Position numbers and translations under genes: made by a program | Notes under the pieces: generated by a model | The model's input: the letters and a program-made list of their open reading frames with translations, nothing else | Database searches by the model: none | What the model was told of the DNA's origin: nothing | Assembly (NCBI GenBank): GCA_011032825.1 | Contig: JAADJZ010000006.1 | Span: 186,001-250,000 of the forward strand | Direction: 5' to 3' | Source: Massariosphaeria phaeospora | Lineage: Eukaryota; Ascomycota; Dothideomycetes; Pleosporales | DNA length: 64,000 nucleotides | Shown: in pieces, positions 55,959-64,000 of the stretch | Position numbering within the stretch: the first letter of the stretch is position 1 | Layout of the letters: each line of letters opens with the position of its first letter

Positions 55959-56645
55959 ACAAGACTTTGGTGTGTTAGACACCCGAAGTTCGGAGCTGAC
56001 AATATTCTACAATGAAATAAATTAGTTCCATATAATATCTTTTGTGTATGTATATATATACTGTGACATGAACTGACAGTCAATCAAGCAGGGTAATCAA
56101 AGAGTGTTGACTGACATGAACCTGTACGAACATAAGAATTGGACTTATGGCGATCAAACTAATGCTGCGTCATTGTGGTGTATAACCTCTATATAACAGA
56201 GGATGGTTGCAATTTCAAAGTAATTGAGTCTGTGGTAAGACCTTCAATGGACAAAGGCGAGATCTGATGGAGAGTTTTCTACCCGACAAAGCGATGCCAA
56301 TTCGGTGATAGTGGCGATGTCTTCGAACCCAGCTTATTGAACTGACTGCTTCTTGCTAGCATGGATCTGACCTTGGTTTATCATGTGTGCAGGTGATAAG
56401 GCCTGAAGGTTGGGAAACAAGGTTGGGGACCGGGCCCTCGGAACTTGATCGGCACGTAAGAACTCCACCAGATGCGCCCTTATTGGCTAACCACGACGTT
56501 CCTCAATAGTTACCCCTCATCCCTTCCTCGGGTAAACTTATTCCTTTAATATCGGCGGTACTCTTGACACCAACAATCATTCCATCAACCAAATTCTTGT
56601 ATTCATCTCATTCGATTCCCCCAAATCCGACTGGCATCTTTCGCA
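55959..56645. other. Intergenic region, no gene seen
   Basis: About 690 AT-richer bases with a short TATATATATA tract near 56050. Includes the nitrilase promoter. Confidence 0.4.
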
Positions 56646-57911
56646 ATGGTGAAGAAACTCATACTCGCATCGGCACAAAGCCGAACGCTATCTACAACAG
56701 CGGAAACGCTTTGCGCACTCGAAAGTACTACAAAATCTGCAGCAGAGCAAGGCATCGACGTCATTCTGTTTCCCGAGGCATACCTCGGCGGGTATCCACG
56801 GACTTGTACGTTCGGTAGTGTTGTTGGTGGCCGATCGTCCGAAGGCCGCGACCAGTTTCTTCGGTACTTCCATGAAGCTGTGGATCTAGGCGACACTCCA
56901 CAAGGCGCAGGAAATGAGTGGGTAGACAAGAGCTTGGAACTACCGAGGGGCAAGGAGTACCGTGGTGATGGGACCCGCGAGGAACTGGAAAGAATCGCGA
57001 GAGACACAGGGGTCTTCGTTGTGACCGGGCTTGTTGAACGCTGCGCCGGGACGCTATACTGTGCCGTTGTGTATGTCTGTCCAAAATATGGAGTCTTAGG
57101 CAAAAGGAGGAAGGTGATGCCCACCGGCTCTGAACGTATGATTTGGGGTCAAGGTTCAGCATCAACTCTTCGGGCAGTCACGACGGAGATCAAAGGAGTG
57201 AAGCTGTGTATGGCTGCCGCAATCTGCTGGGAGAACTACATGCCGCTTCTCCGACAGTCTTTGTATTCGCAGAATGTAAATTTGTATTTCGCGCCAACGG
57301 CTGATGCGCGGGATACTTGGGCGGCGCTAATGAGGACGGTCGCGTGCGAGGGACGTTGCTTCGTGGTTTCTGCAAATCAATGTGTGCAGAAAAAGCATCT
57401 ACCGGAGTGGATTACAGGGAACGAATCAGGAACGCACAAGGTCTCGCATCAAGATAAACCAACACCGGATTCCGTCGAAAAGGCTCATGGACAGCGCAGA
57501 AGAAGAAGCACGATCACGCTAACAGAAGAAAAGCACGAGATCTGCTGGCCTGTCGTCAAAGAAAATGGGAACAGTGACACGCCAGAATCGAAAGGTGATG
57601 GCTCAGTGACCGAGGAAGATTCCACTGTAAACTCCAAGGCGCAGGACTCCTTGCTCGACTCAAAATCTATAGCGGGGAACCCGGAGGGAGAGGAGTTTGT
57701 TTGCCGCGGCGGCTCATGTATCATCTCACCGATGGGAGAGGTCATCGCCGGACCACTATGGGAGATTGAAGATGGAGGTCTATTAGTTACCGAGGTCGAT
57801 TTTGAGGATTGCGAAAGGGGACGCTTGGATATGGATGTGGCCGGCAGCTATTCTAGAATGGATACGTTCCATCTGATAGTCGACGGATTGGACCTGAACC
57901 CCCCTCCCTGA
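56646..57911 (+). CDS. Nitrilase-family enzyme with long internal linker
   Basis: Single exon, 421 residues. The nitrilase catalytic residues are visible: Glu44 in [11 protein letters not shown], Lys156 in KRRKVMPT, and Cys194 in [10 protein letters not shown], with the supporting [11 protein letters not shown] and [14 protein letters not shown] blocks. Nitrilases turn nitriles into carboxylic acids and ammonia, or in some branches make amides; the substrate is unknown. Residues ~260-349 are a Ser/Asp/Glu/Lys-rich disordered insertion between ANQCVQKK and the closing C-terminal part [22 protein letters not shown]. That makes the protein longer than typical fungal nitrilases (~330-350 residues). 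No lesion was found, and the start at 56646 precedes the first beta strand. Its place inside the CGH cluster may be accidental. Confidence 0.92.
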   Translation: MVKKLILASAQSRTLSTTAETLCALESTTKSAAEQGIDVILFPEAYLGGYPRTCTFGSVVGGRSSEGRDQFLRYFHEAVDLGDTPQGAGNEWVDKSLELPRGKEYRGDGTREELERIARDTGVFVVTGLVERCAGTLYCAVVYVCPKYGVLGKRRKVMPTGSERMIWGQGSASTLRAVTTEIKGVKLCMAAAICWENYMPLLRQSLYSQNVNLYFAPTADARDTWAALMRTVACEGRCFVVSANQCVQKKHLPEWITGNESGTHKVSHQDKPTPDSVEKAHGQRRRRSTITLTEEKHEICWPVVKENGNSDTPESKGDGSVTEEDSTVNSKAQDSLLDSKSIAGNPEGEEFVCRGGSCIISPMGEVIAGPLWEIEDGGLLVTEVDFEDCERGRLDMDVAGSYSRMDTFHLIVDGLDLNPPP

Positions 57912-58168
57912 GCTCTGCCTATATCCGACAGTAAACTACATTCGTCATGTCATGGCACCGGGCCTTCTGACCATAGTAACAATCGAGTGTTTCTACTACA
58001 TTGTGCACATCATGAGAGATAATGTGCTACTACAACGATTTCGTGGGGCCCAAGGTTCACACACAATGTGCAGACAAGCGCAGTGCATAAAGACCAGTCC
58101 GGCATATTTTACTGCACAAAGGCACACGCATAGCAAACCACAAGACGCTTCCAACCATCCCCTAAACT

Positions 58169-58732
58169 ATGGAGACCCGTGGAACCGTCGCTGTTAACAC
58201 AACGTGCGCAGTCGTCTGCCGACCAGGTGAACACCTTCTCTCATGCGGCCATCTCACGCTAACCTCCCTCCAGCCCTCCAAAGCGCAATCCAAATGCGCC
58301 CCAAACTGCATGGGCTACCCAGTCGCACCCCCGTCACCACCTCCGTCCAGCCTCAAACCCGAGCCCAAGCGCAAGCACACATACCCGAAGCCCACACCCC
58401 TCTTCTTCTGCCAGACCTGCCAGGAGATAACTCTCACGACTACATGCAACGTCTTCCCGCCGCCTAGCCGCTATTTTGGTAGTGCCGCCCCATTCAACGA
58501 AGCGCTGAAGGATCTGGCGAAGACGAAGGCGAAAGTGTTGGGCATGCGCTTATGTGAGCCTGCTCGCGCGGGGAAATTTCGATTCGATCGATTTGATGAT
58601 CACTTGACCTGGATTGAAGGCATTGAAACTACGCTGGGGGTGTGGGATGTCTGGGATAAGACCGAAGCTTTAGGTAAAGCTGTTCAACAGATAGAACAGA
58701 TGAAGTTGGACTACACGGCTAAAGCTGACTAG
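58169..58732 (+). CDS. CGH-motif small zinc-binding-type protein, member 5
   Basis: Single exon, 187 residues from the ATG at 58169. The shared pattern is HLLSCGH (22-28), C43-x3-C47 (CAPNC, as in member 1) and F-F-C81-x2-C84; a Pro/Lys-rich loop (residues ~50-77) separates the second and third parts. Two more Cys (13, 17) precede the motif. The rest is a helical domain (SAAPFNEALKDLAKTKAKVLGMRL... and WDKTEALGKAVQQIEQMKLDY) without the C-terminal motif of members 2-4. It is the shortest member and lies 257 bases after the nitrilase, same strand. Function unknown. Confidence 0.78.
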   Translation: METRGTVAVNTTCAVVCRPGEHLLSCGHLTLTSLQPSKAQSKCAPNCMGYPVAPPSPPPSSLKPEPKRKHTYPKPTPLFFCQTCQEITLTTTCNVFPPPSRYFGSAAPFNEALKDLAKTKAKVLGMRLCEPARAGKFRFDRFDDHLTWIEGIETTLGVWDVWDKTEALGKAVQQIEQMKLDYTAKAD

Positions 58733-59169
58733 ACTATTTGTACGACACGGCTAACAGAGTATACAGATGAGCCCGTAGAGAGAGAGAAGTGGCGGTGATC
58801 TTGAGTGCTCAAGGTCGTCGCCACAGAAAATATTCAAAGGTGCAAGTAAACTATGGGTTTGCGAACACCAGATATCACAATACCAAGATGATTACTTAAC
58901 GATAGCCAGTGAAAACCAAAGTGAGAAAACAATTTTTCTGAAACCATAGATAGTCCAGTGAGTGTATACCCGCTCCAAAGCTTGAGTGAATGACCATTCC
59001 ACATGATTTTACGGAAAACCTCATACAGACAAATATTAGGAGAAAATAAAACCAATGAAATCCGACAACGCAATTCGTATCGGCTGATCTGCTGACCCAG
59101 AAATGGACGCCAATGCCGCCACTTATCTGAGGCGATACCGTTCCGCTAGGCCGTGATAATTCTTTCACC
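58733..59169. other. Intergenic region between convergent genes
   Basis: About 440 bases with no coding signal, holding the 3' ends of member 5 and of the coiled-coil protein gene. Confidence 0.4.
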
Positions 59170-62100
59170 TCATTGTACGTCAACCATGACAACTCCATCA
59201 CTATTGGGTTGAGCTGCATCCTCGATACTGACAATGGCTTGGACCATGACAGTAGCTTCTTTCAACTCTTTGTACTCATCCAGGTCTTTGAGCAGGACCG
59301 ATCTCGACGACAACAGCGCATCTTCGTATGGACGGTTATGGTTTCTCTCGTCCGCGAACGCCATGTCTTCCTTGTAGGATATGAGACCTGGATGAAGGCA
59401 GAATTTGACTTGAGATACGTCCGAAAAGGCATCTTCAGAATTTTCGTCATGGACTGCGTTCAATAGCGCTGGGAAGAAGGCGGAATGTGGCTGTGGTACT
59501 ACCACTTTCCAGGCATCGCCATTGATGAGTATTTCCATCTTCCAATTCATCAGCTCCACGAGGATAGCGGCCAATCGCTCAACGAGGTTCTCATCTAGCT
59601 GGAAGCCTTCGTGGAAAACACTGGCAATGATCGTGGATTCCTTTTGTGACATCTCTGCGACCTTGTGCTCGAAGCCCTTGCTCTTAACAAGGTTATTAGT
59701 GGCTAGGTGGTCAATTAAGCGCACCTCTCCTAAACCGTCTGTTCATGTGTTAACGTAGATCCCTAGCGAGTCGCTCACCCAGGCGAGTCGCTCACCTGCG
59801 CCAAGCCTTCTCTCTACTACCTACTTCTTTCTCTCTACCACCTTCTCCCTGGCACCTAGTACAGGTCAAGATAACTCAAATAACTCAGAATTGACTGCTG
59901 CATCTAACCTACACGTGCGCCTATCGTGCCCTAGCTCGCCGCAGCGTCCACAGCGTCTTGAAGGCTAGCCGCCCTGATTACCAGCATCACCACGAGCTCT
60001 CTTCTTCGCCTTCTTCCCATCACTGCGCGCCTCAAACGCCCTAAGGGCTGTTAAGCGCACGCCCTCTTCAACTGTGAGAGTACCCTCCTGCTGCACACGC
60101 TTTCTCTTGTGCGATCTCCGTCGCGAGGAAGCCTCGTTGGCAGCTTGAAGTTCAGCGACTTGGTTGCGCAGTAGCAGCACAGAAGCTGCTGCATACTCAG
60201 CGCCTTTAGAGAGCTTTGCAAGAGCATCAACTATTGAAGTAGGAGAGCTATCTACATGCCTTTGAATCTTCTCTCGAATCAGCGTTGATTGCGACCCAAA
60301 TTCTAGGGTATTGCTTGGGGTTCGAGACTGCCAGGGACCGTCCTCTACGGTAGGTAACAGTGGGGTGCGGAGCCGCACGTCAAGCTTCGAGATCACCGCC
60401 TCTAGGTCGAATGGAACTAATCCAGCACCTCGAAAGCCTCCTTGGATATTGCTCTCTGTAATAGAGGCGTTGTAAGCGCCAATAAAGCATGGCAGGAACT
60501 CAAGTTTGGTGATGTGGTTGATCCGGTTGCGCATCAGATCCTCGGCTTGGCGGCCGTACGCCTTCTTCAAAGGCGCAAAACAGCCAACATCAAGAGGCTG
60601 CAGGAGGTGCGACGAGTGAGGAAGCATGCAGAGGGTAATAATGCTGTTATCCTTGCAGTACTGCTAGAAGGCGAGCGAGTCATGGCTCTCATGGCCGTCG
60701 ATGAAGAGTAAACGTACTGTCCCAACAGTACGTCTCTTTGTATGGGCGTCAAAGTGCTTCAACCACTCTAGACCCAGCTCGTTGTTTGTCCAGCCGTTCT
60801 CAGAGACTACGATAACCCAGTCGCGAGGTAGGCCATCCTCCTCGTACCAGGCAGAGAGGTGGTTCTTGCCCTGGAAGATGATAAAGGGTGGGATAGCCCA
60901 CCCCATCGCGTTGACGCCCTGTACCACCGTCGTCCACTCTCTGTTACCCTGCTGCACCGTTTTCGGCCGTCCTCGACGCTCTGAGCTAGTGATTACTGCA
61001 CTCGTTGAGATCTGGCCCATTATGAAGCCCGTCTCATCAAAGTTGTAGGTGTCCTCGTCTACTACGCCGTACTTGGCTTTCATGTTCGCTACAAGCCTGA
61101 ACTAGTCGGCTACAAGCTTAGGATCCTCACAGAGAGCTCTTTTATAGTCGTACTTTCGATTGAACTTGATCCAGAGCTTAGGGTGACGCCTGACGAACGA
61201 CGTAACCCAGTTCTTTCCAACTAGTGGCTGGCCCCGCGCTGCGAGCAGTAGGTTAGCCTTATCCTCTAACCCAGCAGGCCTGAGTGGAAAGCCTCGCGCG
61301 TCAAGGTCGACGGCATACTCCTTGATCACTGTGTTCTCTGTTGGACGGAGCCTCATTGAGTTGGGTGTGCAATCGCGTCGTGGGAGTTTTCCAGCAAGCC
61401 GATCGCTTAGTGTCTTTTGAGGAACGTTGTAGATTGATGCAGCGCGTCGCTAAGAGAGTGTCGCGTCGCGTTGGATAGCCTGGATCGCAAGCTGTATTTG
61501 GCTCTCGTTTGAAGCGCGTGGCGCGTTGTGTGGTTGAGCCATCGCGTAGTAGAGAGAAGGGAGCAGGCGTTGGTGGGGGGCTTGGCGCAGGTGAGCGACT
61601 CGCCTGGGTGAGCGACTCGCCAGGGATCTACGTTAACACTTTCAAGTTTAACAACAAGTATCTGGACTTACGCCTCATTGCAATTGCCTCCCACATATAT
61701 TTCGTACGGGATGATTCCTCCTCTTCATCATGCCAATTGGTATCGATGATATGCGTGCAGATATACTCGGCGATCTTTGCGATTCTGGTATGATGTGTAG
61801 CCCGATCCTGCATCTTGTCCGCCACCAGAGAATCTAGTTTCTTCCACATCTGAGTCCACGCAAGAATAGCTGTGGCATCATCAAACTTCGGTGGGAAATA
61901 TCCCGATTTCCTTGGCAGTTGATATGTGCCCAAGAGTTGATGGAGGTTCTGCTGATTCTGAGAGGCTACCTTATCCTTTTCGTTCACCCTGTTCGACATG
62001 TGGATAATCTGTTCTCCATGGCTGTCTCTGGTCCTGCGCATTTCAGTGTCTTGATCCCCGAGGCGATCCAGAGCCCGATGCAGTAATGTCTCTTTCTTCT

Positions 62101-63058
62101 TCAAGTCCTTTTCAGCTTGTCCGTGGTTCTTTTCGAGGCTCGTATTCTCTAGCTTCAAGCTCAGTACCTCTTCCTGTCGTTGTGCATACTCAAGTTCGAG
62201 CTTTTTGATATGGCTTTCATACGCAGTGCTCAGGGCTACCGTCTCCCTATCCTTCTTATCTTCGAAGTCGTAAAACCTCTGGTCTATGTCTGGAACCAAA
62301 GATTTCAAGACCGAGCTCTTGAAACCGTCGTATGACCGATCGCTCGTTGGGCTAACGCCTCGTTTCCGCTTTCTCGATTGTTGGTCGTCGCAACGCTATG
62401 TCAAGTAGTCAGCTGTCTGGGCATTACACAAGTCTGATTATATGCAGGGTAAGGTTACATCATCGTCCTCAGGTTCTGAAAGTGGGTGTTCAGGGATATG
62501 TGGCGGAGTTTCTCGTTCATCAGCCTCGCCCAAGGTGCGGCTAGTGTCCGGATTTTGGATATCGCTTCCAGTGTCCTTGGAGACGTTACTTTCGATCTCC
62601 TGGCCATTGGAATCTGGCGCACCGTTCATGGAGGTACCGCCCTGGACCATATCTTCATCGTCTTGGGGGTGAGTGTCAGCTTGCTCCTGAGCAACTCCGA
62701 TCTCTCTGTTGTCAGAAAGTAACCGTGATATGCCCTGGTCTCGCTCGAGATCTTCTTGACAAGTTTGCAGATCCTTTGGCCAATTTGCAGGAAACTGTAG
62801 AATAGCCGAACCGCTTTTGAGAATCTTCGAGAGATTGACAACAGGCATGGTATAGTGCAAAGCTATTGTAGTTAGCCTTCGCTTCAAGGTAGACCAATTC
62901 GAAGACCGGCTGGGAACTTTGCTCTTGAAAATCAATGGAATAAGCGTTTCTGGATCTTCCTCGTGTTTTATACAATAATCAACTGAGGCAACGAGCCACG
63001 TGATGTCTTGATCAGACCATCTAGAGCAGTTGGAGGTCGCGGCCGTTTGGGAAGCCAT
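59170..63058 (-). CDS. Unknown coiled-coil protein, transposon in its second intron
   Basis: Three exons: 63058-62459, 62395-61672 and 59729-59170; 627 residues. Intron 1 is 63 nt; intron 2 is 1,942 nt because a DNA transposon sits in it (59 nt without it). The phases match (exon 2 ends with one base, exon 3 supplies two), so the frame is intact if the intron is spliced. I do not recognise the family. The N-terminus (WSDQDITWLVASVDYCIKHEED) looks like a small helical DNA- or protein-binding module. A long acidic/Gln region follows, then a coiled coil (residues ~235-340) and a helical C-terminal part (YICTHIIDTNWHDEEE..., ILVELMNWKMEIL). Divergently transcribed from the Hsp70-like gene, with 383 bases between starts. 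Confidence 0.7.
59753..59807. repeat. Left terminal inverted repeat of pogo-type element
   Basis: Starts ACGTAGATCCCTAGCGAG and matches the reverse complement of the right end with a single mismatch (A versus G at the 13th base) through ...GCGCCAAGCC. Confidence 0.9.
59965..61542 (-). pseudogene. DDE transposase gene with three in-frame TAG codons
   Basis: One frame of 526 codons from the ATG at 61542 to 59965. It contains an N-terminal helix-turn-helix (RRAASIYNVPQKTLSDRLAG), a CENP-B-type DNA-binding part (GKNWVTSFVRRHPKLWIKFNRKYD) and the DDE core. The DDE Asp residues are in NFDETGF, LLFIDGHESH and SHLLQPLDVGCF, all intact. TAG codons stand at 61450-61452, 61102-61104 and 60664-60666. 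The second falls where relatives have Trp (Asp-Trp-Phe-Arg-Leu-Val), so TGG to TAG fits. No frameshift. Inactive unless the stops are read through or edited. Confidence 0.88.
61579..61633. repeat. Right terminal inverted repeat of pogo-type element
   Basis: Ends ...CCAGGGATCTACGT, directly followed by the duplicated TA. It is the reverse complement of the left repeat with one mismatch. Confidence 0.9.
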
Positions 63059-63441
63059 GGTCGTTTAGGATCCGGATGCAAGGTCGCTTTCAGCCGGAAA
63101 GTACCTACGCCAAGACCGATCTAAGGGAACGGTGGCAAATAATATTAGCTAGCTATGCGGTTTTGGAGCGCCTGCAGTGGCTGATCCCTGTGTTACTTTG
63201 CGCAGGCAGCCGGCTGCCGCTAGGGTGTGTTTGCTGTGTGACTTGACGCGCTGTCTTGCCGATCTTTTCACGTAACCGTGCTTTACCCTGTTTCTATCCA
63301 ATTTGTCACCCGCACGGTCTTTGTCTCAATTGTGGTATTGATCTGGCTTTAAAGAAATATGAAGTTGTCCCCTATATTATTTCGTCACTTCCCAACAGAC
63401 ACGATATTTTAAACCTCTCTTTCTTCAGTGCAACCCCAAAC
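63059..63441. promoter_or_regulatory. Divergent promoter between coiled-coil gene and Hsp70-like gene
   Basis: The start codons are 383 bases apart on opposite strands. No clear TATA box; no classical heat-shock element array was recognised by eye. Confidence 0.4.
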
Positions 63442-64000
63442 ATGGACTACAAAAATCAGTATTCCCCTGATGAACCGTTACCTGGCCCGGACGAGACATG
63501 CGCCAAATCTCGTCATCTCCTCGCCATGGACTTCGGGACTGGATGTGCATCAATGCTCTATTCGTTCCAACGTCCTGGCGAGACCGAAGAACACACTGCT
63601 GATAAAGTCTGGGAACGAAAGAAGATAATATCTGACTACCCCAGTGACCCATTTCGGTTCAAGAGCCATGGGTCAACAGATGTACCAACCTTGTTATGGT
63701 ATAACCCCGATTCGGACCACCCAGAATGGGGATGGCCCGTGCAACAACGCCTAGGACTCCAGCAACATGAAATACACAGGGACTCTGTAGGAGTGCTTTC
63801 CAACATCAAACTTCTATTTGATTATTCACCCTTCTCAAAATATCACCGAAGACGGCTAAAGAAACAGATCTCACTATTGATCCAGCAACGTCGTATAAAA
63901 TCGGAACAGGATGTCGTCGTTGATTTCCTTGTGCCCTGGCTCAAGCACGCCAAAACCCAGCTCATCAATGATGGTGACATAACGGATACGGATCGGCCAC
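63442..64000 (+). CDS. Hsp70-like protein, N-terminal part (runs off the window)
   Basis: Open from the ATG at 63442 to the window end, 186 codons seen. Residues ~28-40 read LLAMDFGTGCASML, the phosphate-1 motif of the Hsp70/actin ATPase fold (usual form I-D-x-G-T-T). It is followed by TDVPTLLWYNPDSDHPEWGWPVQ, where Hsp70-like fungal proteins have the P-T-x-x-x-Y and W-G-x-x-V/A blocks. It is therefore one of the divergent, often lineage-expanded Hsp70-like proteins of filamentous fungi rather than a canonical chaperone; the second Thr of the motif is Gly-Cys here. The role is unknown. Whether introns follow cannot be seen. Confidence 0.75.
   Translation, partial: MDYKNQYSPDEPLPGPDETCAKSRHLLAMDFGTGCASMLYSFQRPGETEEHTADKVWERKKIISDYPSDPFRFKSHGSTDVPTLLWYNPDSDHPEWGWPVQQRLGLQQHEIHRDSVGVLSNIKLLFDYSPFSKYHRRRLKKQISLLIQQRRIKSEQDVVVDFLVPWLKHAKTQLINDGDITDTDRP

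Larger units (their letters stand above)
59753..61633 (-). mobile_element. pogo/Fot1-type (Tc1-mariner superfamily) DNA transposon
   Basis: 1,881 bp bounded by terminal inverted repeats of ~55 bp beginning ACGTAGATCCC, with one clear mismatch, containing two direct GAGTCGCTCACC-type subrepeats. The element is flanked by TA on both sides (59751-59752 and 61634-61635), the expected target duplication, in a palindromic GTGTTAACAC target. It carries one transposase gene on the minus strand, interrupted by three TAG codons. Near-identical ends suggest a fairly recent insertion. Confidence 0.92.

Noticed and set aside
49518..58732. Calling the CGH proteins RING-finger E3 ligases
   Set aside because: Only five Cys and one conserved His are shared, the first C-x2-C pair of a RING is not conserved, and spacing between parts varies widely.
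1..64000. CRISPR arrays, tRNA or rRNA genes
   Set aside because: No regularly spaced direct repeats with unique spacers and no convincing tRNA B-box or rRNA sequence were found by eye; a tRNAscan or Infernal run would be decisive.

Overview
The window is nuclear DNA of a filamentous ascomycete (Pezizomycotina). The evidence is: short 43-160 nt introns with GTANGT/AG borders, fungal-only families (RTA1-like exporter, Zn2Cys6 and fungal-trans regulators, tannase, CE1 esterase), and transposon relics whose stops look like repeat-induced point mutation (RIP). The gene style fits Dothideomycetes, but the class is an inference. No bacterial features, CRISPR array or recognisable tRNA/rRNA gene were seen.

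Layout. 0-5 kb: a GT25-type glycosyltransferase, then a dead J-domain gene broken by an amber codon and a 20-bp tandem duplication. 6-12.3 kb: FAD monooxygenase, RTA1-like exporter, Zn2Cys6 regulator and EBP-type sterol isomerase, a possible sterol/lipid neighbourhood. 13.3-19.1 kb: a 1888-residue DH-PH (RhoGEF-like) protein. 19-24.6 kb: 5.5 kb without a convincing gene but with a strong core promoter and a field of degenerate, same-orientation repeats. 24.6-31.1 kb: tannase/feruloyl esterase, sulfotransferase-like protein, hAT relic and CE1 acetylxylan esterase. 32.5-39.4 kb: the housekeeping pair rse1/SF3B3 and SDA1, head to head. 39.9-48.5 kb: a disordered unknown protein, an APH-type kinase-like protein, a CDF metal transporter and a seven-exon fungal transcription-factor-domain protein.

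49.3-58.7 kb is the most unusual part. Five small intronless genes encode diverged proteins sharing one pattern that I do not recognise as a named family: H-x-L-x-C-G-H ... C-x(3)-C ... [F]-x-C-x(2)-C. Three of them also share a C-terminal helix motif. Among them sits a UBE2D-like E2 whose catalytic Cys is Ser, and two members have SUMO-interacting-like tails. A nitrilase separates the last two members. This may be a local, lineage-specific ubiquitin/SUMO-linked module, but function is inference.

59.2-63.1 kb holds a three-exon coiled-coil protein gene of unknown role. A 1,881-bp pogo/Fot1-type transposon sits in its second intron, inserted at a TA and leaving the exons in frame. The window ends inside a divergently transcribed Hsp70-like gene.

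Exon borders were placed by eye from GT/AG sites, reading-frame continuity and family alignment from memory. They need transcript confirmation.
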